Of a stretch of DNA of 40,446 bases, positions 16,253 to 24,670 are shown one piece after another. The notes beneath the pieces are model-generated. The model did no database searches. It was not told where the DNA came from and worked only from the letters and a program-made list of their open reading frames with translations. Location of the stretch: positions 1 through 40,446 of the forward strand of contig NZ_JAFFQD010000043.1 in NCBI RefSeq assembly GCF_016918565.1, written 5' to 3'. The position numbers were made by a program, and so were the translations under genes. Numbering within the stretch: the stretch's first letter is position 1; each line of letters begins with the position of its first letter. Source of the DNA: Desulfogranum marinum. GTDB lineage: Bacteria > Desulfobacterota > Desulfobulbia > Desulfobulbales > Desulfobulbaceae.

Positions 16253-17062
16253 TTACATCTTTTTCCCCTTATACTTCCAGTACTCCTGCCACAGCTTTTC
16301 CTTAAGCTGCGGATCCTGTTCCTTTTCGGCAGCCTCCCTCAGCTGTCTGGCAACAATATCATCATCAATCACCAACTTTCCCTGAGTACCGTCATATGAG
16401 ACAGACGGGGGCTGTCCCTGACCACTCCCCGCCCCCACACTGGTATCGACCTGTCCACTGGCGGCCTCCACTGTCCCGCTGTGTCCGGATCGCTCGCCAT
16501 CACTCCCTCCTGCTTGCTTTTCCTGCTGGACACTGCCCTGAAGCTGACCATGTCCACCCGTGTCCGGAATGTCCCGTCCTGATACCTTTGGCCTGTGACC
16601 GGCAATACGTGTCTCTTCGGCCAACAACATCTCATCAAATGCCCCCATCGATTCGGCCAATTGCTGTTCCAGATTATCAAGCTCCTCCTCGTCGGTTGCC
16701 GCAGGCGGGGGCAAAGTAAGGTTGGACCCAAGAGGCATTTGAAAAGAAGGACATGGAAGGCCATGCATACTCTGTTCTGGAAACTGAGATGCCAGTTGCT
16801 CACAGTAAATTACTACCCTGGTTTGCAAATAGAGGGCGAATTCTTTCAACTCTTTTGTTTCTTGGGGAGTTAAAAGGGATGTTTCTGAATGGGCGCTGAT
16901 GGTCTTTATGGTATTGCGAATGACTTTATCTAAGGAAAGGACGGAACTGCGTAATTCATCGGCAGTCCCATTGCCGACCGATGGGTTCGGTGCAGCCAAA
17001 GAGGTGCCCTCGTCAAGTACCGCAATGACCAGCCACATGACCACCGCAAACAACCCTTTCAT
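16253..17062 (-). CDS. Secreted protein of unknown function, first gene of the VWA/ExbB-like operon
   Basis: 269 residues from the ATG at 17062 (MKGLFAVVMWLV), which follows GGAGGT at five bases; upstream in-frame Met codons have no such site. A signal peptide (MKGLFAVVMWLVIAVLDEGT then SLAA, cleavage near 24) is followed by a helical domain (LRSSVLSLDKVIRNTIKTIS, LYLQTRVVIYCEQLASQF). A long Gly/Ser/Gln-rich disordered tract (about 155-225) comes next. The ending is a charged helix (VARQLREAAEKEQD ... LWQEYWKYKGKKM). There is no known domain. It opens the operon of eight genes ending at 7681; the 145-base gap to the lipoprotein gene contains a possible repeat end. Confidence 0.75.
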   Translation of the reverse strand: MKGLFAVVMWLVIAVLDEGTSLAAPNPSVGNGTADELRSSVLSLDKVIRNTIKTISAHSETSLLTPQETKELKEFALYLQTRVVIYCEQLASQFPEQSMHGLPCPSFQMPLGSNLTLPPPAATDEEELDNLEQQLAESMGAFDEMLLAEETRIAGHRPKVSGRDIPDTGGHGQLQGSVQQEKQAGGSDGERSGHSGTVEAASGQVDTSVGAGSGQGQPPSVSYDGTQGKLVIDDDIVARQLREAAEKEQDPQLKEKLWQEYWKYKGKKM

Positions 17063-17094
17063 TATTGACCTCCACATAAAAAACATTCGCCGCC

Positions 17095-17218
17095 TAACCC
17101 GAATTTCTCATGAACATTGTGTCAACTTAACAAATTACACATAATTTCTGTATGTTATGTAAATTCAAATAAATTTGGTATTTTTTCACAATGTTCACCA
17201 AAGGGCTAATGCGGGTTA
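17095..17218 (+). repeat. Dispersed hairpin repeat, copy B (module 1 only)
   Basis: 124 bases. Outer arms TAACCCG (17095-17101) and CGGGTTA (17212-17218) pair perfectly. Inner arms TGAACATTGTG (17111-17121) and CACAATGTTCA (17187-17197) pair perfectly over 11 bases. The conserved box is AATTTCTCA. The loop is AT-rich. It lies just upstream of the operon's first gene, in the gap between two divergent transcription units, so it could affect the operon's promoter region or 5' leader. Confidence 0.82.
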
Positions 17219-17689
17219 AAGATACCGGCCTACATTGTTTGACGTGCATTGTGTCACCCCAAGGCTCATAAGGGGTTCATTAGGCACAATAAGGAAAAGT
17301 CCTGGCGCAGCACGCGTCATAAGGTTTCGGAATTTTTCTCTATGCAATGAAAGCATAAAGCGAGTATATCGCCGCGCGCCATAAAAATTCCACGAAGCGG
17401 CAATCCAAAAACAGCCAGGAATGTCCCTCTTAACAGTACAATATTGCACGCCTCCCGTGAAAACAACCACACCCTGTTCCTTCCGGTGAAGATGAGTAAA
17501 AAATGCAAGTCATTCTTACCGGTTCTTCTTCCTTGTTCACCGATGTCACACATATATGTAAAAAAAAAGTGAGAAAAAATTGCAAACACCAAAGATTCTG
17601 TTTTGTATAAATTGAAATATTTAGTAGTCTTTACCGTTTTATTGAGGTGGGTTCTCACTACATCCTTTTCATTAAATGGAGGCGTTAAA
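17219..17689. other. Intergenic region upstream of livK
   Basis: No gene seen. It lies between the divergent envelope operon and livK and should contain both promoters. Around 17630-17690 it is pyrimidine- and AT-rich, leading to the GGAGG site of livK at 17678-17682. No defined operator was recognised. Confidence 0.4.
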
Positions 17690-18856
17690 TTGAAGAAAAC
17701 AATTGCAACAGCGTTATTTTCCTGCTCCGCCCTGCTTTTTGCGGGGTCGGTACTGGCCGCGGACACCATCAAAATTGGGTACAATATTCCAATGACCGGA
17801 GATATTCCGAAAGTTGGAGAATCCTCTAAATTCTCTGCCGAGATGCTTAAAGCGGATATTAACGGTGCTGGCGGCCTGGAAGTAGGCGGCAAAAAATATA
17901 TGCTTGAATTTGTCTATGAAGACAATGAGGCCAAAGCCGAGTCTGCTGTCACCACCGCATTGAAACTCATTGAAAAGGACGAGATCCTGGCCATGATCGG
18001 CCCGAACTCCAGTAAGCAGGCAGTTCCTGCCGGACAGGTAGCTGACGATAACAGAACCGTTATGGTTACCCCCTGGTCCACCAATCCTGATACCACTAAA
18101 GATCGGCCCTGGGTTTTCAGAGCCGCCTTTCTTGACCCCTTCCAGGGCCCTGTGGCAGTTAACTTTGCCGTAAAGACCTTTGGTGCTAAAACAGCAGCTG
18201 TTCTCTACGACCTGTCAAACGATTATTCCAAGGGTCTTGCCGAAATTTTTCGCGATGTGTTCGAAGAAAAACTTGGCAAAGGCTCAGTGGTTGCTTTTGA
18301 AAGCCATGGCACCAAAGATCAAGATTTTTCTGCACAGTTAACAAAAATTATTTCCGCCAAGCCAGATTTCATCTTTGTTCCCGACAACTACAACCAGGTT
18401 GCCTTGATTGTACGCCAGTCTCACCAACTCGGTTACAAAGGTCAGTTCATGGGCTCAGACGCCTGGGGTTCTTCCGAACTGATGACTTTATGCGGCGACG
18501 ATTGTAAAGGTCTCTATTTCTCAACTCATTATGCAGCTGCCGGGGCCAAAGGAGCTACCAAGGAATTCATTGACCGCTATACAGCTAAATACGGCTATGT
18601 ACCTGACGACGTTGCCGCACTGACATGGGATGCGACAAATATTGTCATCAAGGCCATCCAGGATACCGGTGGATTAACCGGCAAACTTCGCAAAGATCGC
18701 AAAGCTATTCGCGATGCCATGTCCAAGATTCCTTCATTTGAAGGTGTCACCGGTAACATGAAGTTCGACGAACAGGGCGACCCCATCAAATGCGCAGTTG
18801 TTGTTCGTATAAGCGACAGCGGTGAGTTTGAGTTTGCAGAATCTGTCTGTCCATAA
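17690..18856 (+). CDS. livK: Branched-chain amino acid ABC transporter substrate-binding protein
   Basis: 388 residues from a TTG at 17690, seven bases after GGAGG (17678-17682). The open frame runs upstream but without a site, and this start gives an ideal signal peptide (KKTIATALFSCSALLFAGSV then LA, followed by AADTIKIGY). The mature protein is a type I periplasmic-binding protein of the Leu/Ile/Val-binding class: IKIGYNIPMTGDIPKVGESS, AMIGPNSSKQAVPAGQVAD, VMVTPWSTNPDTTKDRPWVF, AAVLYDLSNDYSKGL and FEGVTGNMKFDEQGDP. It delivers the amino acid to the LivHM permease encoded just downstream. A hairpin at 18876-18919 follows the gene, as is usual where the binding protein is made in excess over the membrane parts. 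Confidence 0.92.
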   Translation: MKKTIATALFSCSALLFAGSVLAADTIKIGYNIPMTGDIPKVGESSKFSAEMLKADINGAGGLEVGGKKYMLEFVYEDNEAKAESAVTTALKLIEKDEILAMIGPNSSKQAVPAGQVADDNRTVMVTPWSTNPDTTKDRPWVFRAAFLDPFQGPVAVNFAVKTFGAKTAAVLYDLSNDYSKGLAEIFRDVFEEKLGKGSVVAFESHGTKDQDFSAQLTKIISAKPDFIFVPDNYNQVALIVRQSHQLGYKGQFMGSDAWGSSELMTLCGDDCKGLYFSTHYAAAGAKGATKEFIDRYTAKYGYVPDDVAALTWDATNIVIKAIQDTGGLTGKLRKDRKAIRDAMSKIPSFEGVTGNMKFDEQGDPIKCAVVVRISDSGEFEFAESVCP

Positions 18857-18875
18857 TTGCACACAGCTTAACTCC

Positions 18876-18919
18876 AAAGAGCAGGTCGATATGTATTCGG
18901 CCTGCTCTTTATCGTTTTT
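18876..18919 (+). terminator. Partial terminator between livK and livH
   Basis: A 10-bp perfect stem AAAGAGCAGG (18876-18885) / CCTGCTCTTT (18901-18910) is followed after three bases by TTTTT (18915-18919). It fits an intrinsic terminator of moderate strength placed 20 bases after the livK stop and before livH. It would let livK accumulate over the permease genes while allowing some read-through. Confidence 0.7.
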
Positions 18920-18964
18920 CCTCAACAATATATTTTACCAGCAAATGAAAGTCAGAGACGATTC

Positions 18965-19876
18965 ATGCTAGCGACTACCATTCAAAATATTATCAATGCG
19001 CTACAGTGGGGCAGTTTTTATGCCTTGATCGCGCTCGGCTATACTATGGTATACGGGGTTTTGACCCTTATTAATTTTGCCCATGGCGACATTTTTATGG
19101 TGGGTGCCTATATTGCCTTTTTTGTCGCCACCTTTATACTGAGTATGTTAGGGCTTCCGGGATGGATTGCCCTTGCCCTGACCATACCACTGACCATGAT
19201 TCTCACATCAGCAGTGGGCGTATCCCTCGAAAGGGTCGCCTACCGGCCGTTGAGAAGAAAAGGGGCACACCGGCTCTATGTTGTTATTACCGCGCTTATG
19301 TGCGGTCTTATCCTTGAGCATGCCAACCTTGCTTTACTTGGTGCAAGCAGGAAGGCCTTTCCAGCTCTGATAACGGAACATGTGTATACCATCGGCGGGG
19401 TTACTTTTACCAACCTCAAGGTTGCTGTTATTTTCACTGCAATCCTTTCTTTTGTCATTCTCCACTGGATTGTGACCAAAACTAAGGTAGGCATGGCCAT
19501 GCGAGCCATTTCCTATGACAAATTTGCCGTTCCTCTGATGGGAATTCCCATTGATTCCATCATTGTTATCACCTTTGCTCTCGGCTCTGGTTTTGCCGGT
19601 CTGGCGGGTATCCTGTTTGCCATGAGTTATCCGGTACTGGAACCCTACATGGGTGCGCTCATTGGCTGGAAAGCCTTCATTGCCGCGGTGGTTGGAGGAA
19701 TTGGTGATATACGGGGAGCATTTCTGGGAGGATTTCTACTGGGAGCAGTCGAGATTATGGTTGTCGCGTTTTTCCCTTCAACCTATCGCGATCTGATCGC
19801 CTTTACTGTTTTGCTGGTGATCCTGTCTCTCAAACCGACCGGATTGTTTGGCATCGCCAAAACCACTAAAATTTAG
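18965..19876 (+). CDS. livH: Branched-chain amino acid ABC transporter permease LivH
   Basis: 303 residues, a polytopic inner-membrane protein with about eight helices. Family hallmarks are ALIALGYTMVYGVLTLINFAHGD near the start and the cytoplasmic coupling segment VGMAMRAISYDKFAVPLMGI. Later ones are AVVGGIGDIRGAFLGGFLLG and the ending LVILSLKPTGLFG. It pairs with LivM to form the channel through which LivK-delivered Leu, Ile or Val passes. The next gene begins a few bases downstream, so it is translated as part of the livHMGF operon. Confidence 0.93.
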   Translation: MLATTIQNIINALQWGSFYALIALGYTMVYGVLTLINFAHGDIFMVGAYIAFFVATFILSMLGLPGWIALALTIPLTMILTSAVGVSLERVAYRPLRRKGAHRLYVVITALMCGLILEHANLALLGASRKAFPALITEHVYTIGGVTFTNLKVAVIFTAILSFVILHWIVTKTKVGMAMRAISYDKFAVPLMGIPIDSIIVITFALGSGFAGLAGILFAMSYPVLEPYMGALIGWKAFIAAVVGGIGDIRGAFLGGFLLGAVEIMVVAFFPSTYRDLIAFTVLLVILSLKPTGLFGIAKTTKI

Positions 19877-19887
19877 GGGAGATGCCA

Positions 19888-20904
19888 ATGTTTCGTAAAT
19901 ATACGGTCCAGCTCATCTTAGTCACACTCGGCGGCATCATCACTTATCTCGCGTATGAAGAGCTGATAGGACTCTACACCCTGTCGGTATTGATGTTCAT
20001 GGGAGTGAACATCATCATGTCCACCAGCCTGAACCTCGTCAATGGCAACATGGGGGAATTCTCCTGCGGCCATGCAGGCTTTATGTGCGTAGGTGCCTAT
20101 GTCTCTTCGCTGCTTGGTGTCCTGCTCTTTAGTAAAGACAAAATATTTGGCCCGCCGTTGCTTAATCCGGATCTGGCAATCTATTTTTTTCCGCTGGTCA
20201 TTATTGCCGGGGGGATAGCTGCCGCTTTTGCCGGATTACTGGTCGCCCTCCCCTCCTACAAAACACGTGGAGATTACCTGGCAATCATCACCATTGCCGC
20301 CAATTATATCATCATCAGTTCCATTGAGAATCTCAACGTCATCGGCGGTTCCCGTGGATTCATGGGCATGAAAAAAGTAATTAATGCCATGGAGGATATT
20401 ATCTACCTCCCCTGGATGGTTATCTGGGTTTTTGTGTTTACCGTTGCAACGGTCTGGGCGCTACGACGCTATACCTCCTCCACTTTTGGTAAAGGGGTCG
20501 CTGCTATCTGTCAGGACGAGGTCGCAGCAGAGATCATGAGCGTCAACACCAATAAAATCAAAACGATCACCTTCATGCTTTCTTCCGGTTTGGCAGGCAT
20601 TGCCGGTGGGCTTTTCGCCTACATCATCGGCTATGTCAATCCGGGCAGCTTTAATATTCTCAAATCCACAGAAGCGTTGGTCATGGTTTATCTGGGCGGC
20701 ATGGGATCGCTTTCCGGAGCTGTCTTATCTGCTATTTTGTTTACGGTCCTGCTCGAGCTGCTCCGTCCTCTGCAGATTATTAAATGGGTTGTCATTCCCC
20801 TGCTGCTGATTGTCCTGATGCAGTTTCGTCCCGAAGGTATCATGGGCAACCGCGAACTCAGCGATATTTTTCCTCGCCTCAAACGTTTCTATAAGTTCAA
20901 GTGA
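19888..20904 (+). CDS. livM: Branched-chain amino acid ABC transporter permease LivM
   Basis: 338 residues from ATG 19888, six bases after AGGGGAG; an ATG at 19882 lies on top of that site. It is a polytopic membrane protein with the LivM pattern LNLVNGNMGEFSCGHAGFMC, YKTRGDYLAIITIAANYII, the coupling helix FGKGVAAICQDEVAAEIMSV and MVYLGGMGSLSGAVLSA. It forms the translocation pore with LivH. It overlaps or abuts livG at 20901-20907. Confidence 0.93.
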   Translation: MFRKYTVQLILVTLGGIITYLAYEELIGLYTLSVLMFMGVNIIMSTSLNLVNGNMGEFSCGHAGFMCVGAYVSSLLGVLLFSKDKIFGPPLLNPDLAIYFFPLVIIAGGIAAAFAGLLVALPSYKTRGDYLAIITIAANYIIISSIENLNVIGGSRGFMGMKKVINAMEDIIYLPWMVIWVFVFTVATVWALRRYTSSTFGKGVAAICQDEVAAEIMSVNTNKIKTITFMLSSGLAGIAGGLFAYIIGYVNPGSFNILKSTEALVMVYLGGMGSLSGAVLSAILFTVLLELLRPLQIIKWVVIPLLLIVLMQFRPEGIMGNRELSDIFPRLKRFYKFK

Positions 20905-20906
20905 TT

Positions 20907-21698
20907 ATGCAGACACAGACAACATCTTCGATGCCGGTCCTCGAAATCCGTAAGATGACCCAACGATTTGGCGGTTTGGTCGCTGTCTCCAACTTCAGTG
21001 TTACACTGGGAAGGAACCAGCTCACCGGCCTTATCGGCCCTAACGGTGCCGGGAAAACAACCGTCTTTAATCTGATAAGCGGTTTTTATCAGCCCAGTGA
21101 GGGAGAAATATTCATCAATGGAACCCCTACCGCAGGACTCAAGCCTCACAAAGTAACCTCACTTGGCGTCGCCCGCACCTTTCAAAATATCAGGCTCTGG
21201 AACCAGATGTCCGTACTCGATAATATACGGGTCGCCCAACACGGTTCTCTGGACTATGGCTTTTTTGGAGCCATGTTCAGGACTCGCAGTTATGTAGATT
21301 GCGAAGCAAAAATAGAAAAAGAAGCGCGTGAGCTCCTGGAAATTTTTGAACTGGACAAGCAAGCCGACGAGTTGCCGACCAATCTGGCCTACGGCCTGCA
21401 GCGTAAACTTGAAATTGTACGTGCACTTTCTGAAAAACCACAACTGTTGCTCCTTGATGAACCGGCCGCCGGGTTGAACTCTGTTGACGCCCAGGAGCTT
21501 ATCAGGCTTATCCACTGGATTCACGAAACCTTTGACGTGACCATCCTGCTCATCGAGCACCACATGGATGTGGTCATGGAACTCTGCTCAGAAATAAAAG
21601 TTATCGACTTCGGCCAAACCATAGCCGAAGGTACACCGGAACAAATCCGCAACCACCCTGCAGTCATTACAGCATACCTGGGGGATGATACCATATGA
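20907..21698 (+). CDS. livG: Branched-chain amino acid ABC transporter ATP-binding protein LivG
   Basis: 263 residues from ATG 20907; an in-frame GTG at 20901 overlaps the livM stop and is possible. It is an ABC ATPase with Walker A GPNGAGKTTVFNLISG and Q-loop FQNIRLWNQMSVLDNI. The signature region is shifted from the usual LSGGQ to NLAYGLQRKLEIVRAL, as is normal in LivG. Walker B is LLLLDEPAAGLN and the switch His lies in LLIEHHMDVVM. It works as a heterodimer with LivF to drive uptake. The livF start overlaps its stop (ATGA). Confidence 0.93.
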   Translation: MQTQTTSSMPVLEIRKMTQRFGGLVAVSNFSVTLGRNQLTGLIGPNGAGKTTVFNLISGFYQPSEGEIFINGTPTAGLKPHKVTSLGVARTFQNIRLWNQMSVLDNIRVAQHGSLDYGFFGAMFRTRSYVDCEAKIEKEARELLEIFELDKQADELPTNLAYGLQRKLEIVRALSEKPQLLLLDEPAAGLNSVDAQELIRLIHWIHETFDVTILLIEHHMDVVMELCSEIKVIDFGQTIAEGTPEQIRNHPAVITAYLGDDTI

Positions 21699-22423
21699 CG
21701 CTGCTCGCTGTTGAAAACCTTGTTGTCAAATACGGTAATATCCAGGCTCTGCATGGTATCAATTTCCATGTCAATCCAGGTGAGATTGTAACCCTGATAG
21801 GTGCCAATGGTGCGGGTAAAACCACCAGCCTGTACGCGATCACCCGCTTACCACCCCCTGAAGCACCGCGCGTTGTCTCGGGTGACATTCTCTTTGAAGG
21901 CAACTCTATCCTCAAAACCCCTCCCTCCACGGTGGTCAAAGATCTCAAACTCGCCCTGGTGCCTGAAGGACGCCATATCTTTGGCAACCTTACCGTCATG
22001 GAAAACCTGGTTTTGGCGACCTATGCCCGCGATCAGAAAATAGATTTTTCCAAAGAGTACCAACGGATATTTGATCTTTTTCCAAGACTGGCTGAAAGAA
22101 AAGACCAACGGAGTGAATCCTTGTCAGGAGGAGAACAGCAGATGCTCGCTGTTGGAAGGGCTCTTATGACCGGCTGTACTTTTCTGCTGCTGGATGAACC
22201 CTCCATGGGTTTAGCCCCTGTGCTCAAATACGATCTTTTCCGTACTCTCAAACGGCTCAACGAAGAAGGTATGACCATTCTCCTCATCGAGCAGAATGCG
22301 AACCTGGCGCTTCACTTGGCCCACCGTGGGTATGTATTGGATACTGGGGAAATAGTTGCCGAAGGAACAGCTGAAAAGCTGCTTGGCAATCCAGAGGTGA
22401 AAAAAGCTTATCTCGGTGGCTAG
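21695..22423 (+). CDS. livF: Branched-chain amino acid ABC transporter ATP-binding protein LivF
   Basis: 242 residues. Walker A is LIGANGAGKTTSLYAITR, the Q-loop region is LKLALVPEGRHIFGNLTV, the signature is LSGGEQQMLAVGRALM, Walker B is FLLLDEPSMGLAPV and the switch is LLIEQNANLALHLA. This is the second ATPase of the Liv importer, translationally coupled to livG by a four-base overlap. It ends the operon 26 bases before the convergent YqaA-like gene. No strong terminator hairpin is visible, only an A-run. Confidence 0.93.
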   Translation: MTLLAVENLVVKYGNIQALHGINFHVNPGEIVTLIGANGAGKTTSLYAITRLPPPEAPRVVSGDILFEGNSILKTPPSTVVKDLKLALVPEGRHIFGNLTVMENLVLATYARDQKIDFSKEYQRIFDLFPRLAERKDQRSESLSGGEQQMLAVGRALMTGCTFLLLDEPSMGLAPVLKYDLFRTLKRLNEEGMTILLIEQNANLALHLAHRGYVLDTGEIVAEGTAEKLLGNPEVKKAYLGG

Positions 22424-22449
22424 CAAAAAAAAAACTGCAACAATCGATC

Positions 22450-22896
22450 TTACCCCATAGCCTGCAGGGTAATATATTCGATAAAGGCATAGCGGCCCAG
22501 CTTACCGGCCAGTACCAGAGAGACGAACCACGCAAGTGGTGTTTTGAAAATGCCTCCAGCAAGGCATAAGGGGTCGCCGATAATCGGCACCCAGGACAGC
22601 AGCAGCGACCACGTTCCGTATTTTCGATACTGAATCGCTGCTTTCTCTCTGGTTTGGCTGTTTATTCTCAACACCTTTTCAACCAAAAAAGGACCCCCAT
22701 ATACACCGACGGCATAGGTGGTACAGGCTCCCAGCACATTACCGATTGTTGCCGAAGCTAGCAGCCCCGCAGGATCAAGGGAAGAGTAAAGTAAGGCTAC
22801 CAGCAACCATTCAGAACCAACAGGCACAACCGTTGCCGCTAAAAAACTCAGCAAAAATAAAAACAGGTAGCCATTGGCTACCACGACCTCAGCCAT
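22450..22896 (-). CDS. YqaA-family (SNARE-associated/DedA-like) membrane protein
   Basis: 148 residues from ATG 22896 (MAEVVVANGYLFLFLLSFLA) with AGGAAA six bases upstream; a longer frame to 23004 has a charged non-membrane N-terminus and is unlikely. There are three to four membrane segments. The motif FLAATVVPVGSEWLLVALL followed by ASATIGNVLGACTTYAVG and LLLSWVPIIGDPLCLAGGIF is the signature of the YqaA branch of DedA-like proteins. These include inner-membrane proteins thought to act in lipid flipping or envelope homeostasis. Function here is inferred from the family only. It is convergent with livF and stands alone. Confidence 0.83.
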   Translation of the reverse strand: MAEVVVANGYLFLFLLSFLAATVVPVGSEWLLVALLYSSLDPAGLLASATIGNVLGACTTYAVGVYGGPFLVEKVLRINSQTREKAAIQYRKYGTWSLLLSWVPIIGDPLCLAGGIFKTPLAWFVSLVLAGKLGRYAFIEYITLQAMG

Positions 22897-23244
22897 GCGC
22901 TGTTTCCTGTAAAAATGTCGGCCAAGACGCGAAGGTTCCCTTGTCAGTGCGCATGGTGCAGATCCTCTAATTGGAAAATTCGGCGAAAAAAGCGCTTGGT
23001 CCAAGCCTGAACCAGCCTATTTTGCAGAAACACTGCTTTCTTGTGATGTACATCCACAGTGTATCAATCCACACCGGCAAATCAAGGATAATGCGCCTGA
23101 GGGCATGCGAGAGAGGCAAAAGCTTCTGCCTGTTATGTGACCATTTGCTAATGTGTCACCCAAACGAGAATGCTATGTCTTCCTGCTTGATCACGTGCGA
23201 AGGTAAGCGCTGGCTTCGTGGGATGCTGCGGGACAGTTCCCTTG
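22897..23244. other. Intergenic region, no gene seen
   Basis: It lies between the YqaA-like gene and the 138-residue unknown gene. Short frames exist on the plus strand but none has a credible start or composition. It presumably holds the YqaA promoter and the 3' end of the accessory cassette. Confidence 0.4.
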
Positions 23245-23661
23245 CTACTTCAAGTTTTCCATGTCTATAGGCAGGGAAGGATTACGGGTTTCTTCTTGTC
23301 CAAAAAAGCTCTCCAGCTCTTTCTGGTTGAGTACCGTGGAGTACTCTTGCACAAGGTAACCAGCCAGGGACTGAGCGTCCCTGGCCAGACTCTTAGAGAA
23401 AATTTTTCTGAGCAGGTACTTAAAAAGCAAACGACCTCTTTTTTTTTCCACCTTTTGCTGAATTTTCCAAAGCGCGTCCCGTTTGGAGCCTGGAAAATCA
23501 ACCCCCAAACGGCTATCAATGGCAAGCTCCAATTCCAAACGGCGTGTTTGACGTTCCTGCTCACGGCTTGGAGAAGGAGGCAAATCACTGTGCAATGCGA
23601 TTATCTTCTTCTCATACTCGTCAGCTGAAAGACATGGGCCGTAACCAAGATCATTGTTCAT
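23245..23661 (-). CDS. Unknown protein, third gene of a small accessory cassette
   Basis: 138 residues from ATG 23661 (MNNDLGYGPCLSADEYEKKI), 13 bases after the stop of the gene upstream. It is charged and mostly helical, with no signal peptide or membrane segment. Residues 1-40 contain YGPCLSADEYEKKIIALH and a Pro/Ser turn; the centre is KRDALWKIQQKVEKKRGRLL followed by LRKIFSKSLARDAQSLAGYL. It is probably co-transcribed with, and partners, the upstream protein. There is no recognised family; a role as chaperone or cognate antagonist of its neighbour is only a guess from gene order. Confidence 0.65.
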   Translation of the reverse strand: MNNDLGYGPCLSADEYEKKIIALHSDLPPSPSREQERQTRRLELELAIDSRLGVDFPGSKRDALWKIQQKVEKKRGRLLFKYLLRKIFSKSLARDAQSLAGYLVQEYSTVLNQKELESFFGQEETRNPSLPIDMENLK

Positions 23662-23674
23662 TGCTATGAGGCAA

Positions 23675-24559
23675 TCAGTCCAATTTAAATTTAACGCCAA
23701 AGACCTCGGAAACGATGCTCGGATCTGCCAAGACAATATTATCGCCCGGCTTCAGCTCGAAAAGGCTTTCATAATGCTCAGGCGCCATCACATTGGCCAT
23801 CTCATTTTGAAAGTCAATGGTTGCCTTGTTAATCGCCTGCACAAACTCCTTGGCCTTCATTTTATCTTTTGCAAACGCAGTTTCAGTTTTCAGGCGCTTT
23901 TTCTCTGTCTTCAACCGTACTTTTTCCAACTTGCTTGACAACTTTTTGTCAAGCATGGCGCCAAGGTGGAATTCCGCCATATACATAAAAAGTTTGAGAT
24001 GGAAGTCCTCGACTTCATCCGTTGCAAAGGATTCTGCTTTCAACATGGTCTGCCCACTCTTGTATATCTTGAGTACTCCCTGTATGTACTGCCAGTCAAG
24101 TTTATCGCCAGTGGAAAGAACGCGTGCTGATGGTGCCGCTGCAGCTCCCTCTGCAGCTTCAGGTACGCATTTCGGCAAATCACCGTTCACGCTTGAATAT
24201 TTCTTAAAAGGCGACTTGCAGGGCCAAGATCCTACTCTTCCATATGTGCCATAGAGAGCCTCAGACACATTGTAACCACGGGCGCCTCTGACAGTAATAC
24301 CCGCCGGGAGTAGAATACGATTAGCCGCTTGATGACACACTCCATTGACAAGGTAACATTTAATGCCGGCCTTTTCATTTGGCTGAGCGATTTTGTCAGC
24401 TCTCTTGGTGCTGCCTGTGCCACGTCGCAACTCTTTACCGCCTTTTTTGCCGCCCCAACATCCCCAGCCTTTTTTGCCGGTGCCACATGTAACGTATGTA
24501 TGATCTGCGGCCTTTGCAAAGAGCTTTGTTGGATAGGCCATCACAATAAGTGTTCCCAT
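23675..24559 (-). CDS. Unknown protein with Gly/Cys-rich N-terminus and conserved NGVCHQAANR motif
   Basis: 294 residues; ATG 24559 has GAGAGG upstream. The N-terminal third is rich in Gly, Lys and Cys (VTCGTGKKGWGCWGGKKGGK, GIKCYLVNGVCHQAANRILL, GITVRGARGYNVSEALYGTY). The CHQAANR tract with a nearby Cys and a later YGTYGR looks like a conserved catalytic or metal-binding core, and a cysteine hydrolase is one possibility. The second half is strongly helical and charged (LDKKLSSKLEKVRLKTEKKR). There is no signal peptide. It is not a family I can name with confidence. It is flanked by two other unknown genes on the same strand and apparently forms a cassette. Confidence 0.72.
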   Translation of the reverse strand: MGTLIVMAYPTKLFAKAADHTYVTCGTGKKGWGCWGGKKGGKELRRGTGSTKRADKIAQPNEKAGIKCYLVNGVCHQAANRILLPAGITVRGARGYNVSEALYGTYGRVGSWPCKSPFKKYSSVNGDLPKCVPEAAEGAAAAPSARVLSTGDKLDWQYIQGVLKIYKSGQTMLKAESFATDEVEDFHLKLFMYMAEFHLGAMLDKKLSSKLEKVRLKTEKKRLKTETAFAKDKMKAKEFVQAINKATIDFQNEMANVMAPEHYESLFELKPGDNIVLADPSIVSEVFGVKFKLD

Positions 24560-24670
24560 GTTCCCTCTCGTTTACTTTTGCTGGTTTCACTCAACGGACG
24601 TATCCCGCAGAATGGTGTGACTACCATGTAATTTACCATGATATTTCCATTACTTTATAAATCAACAGAC

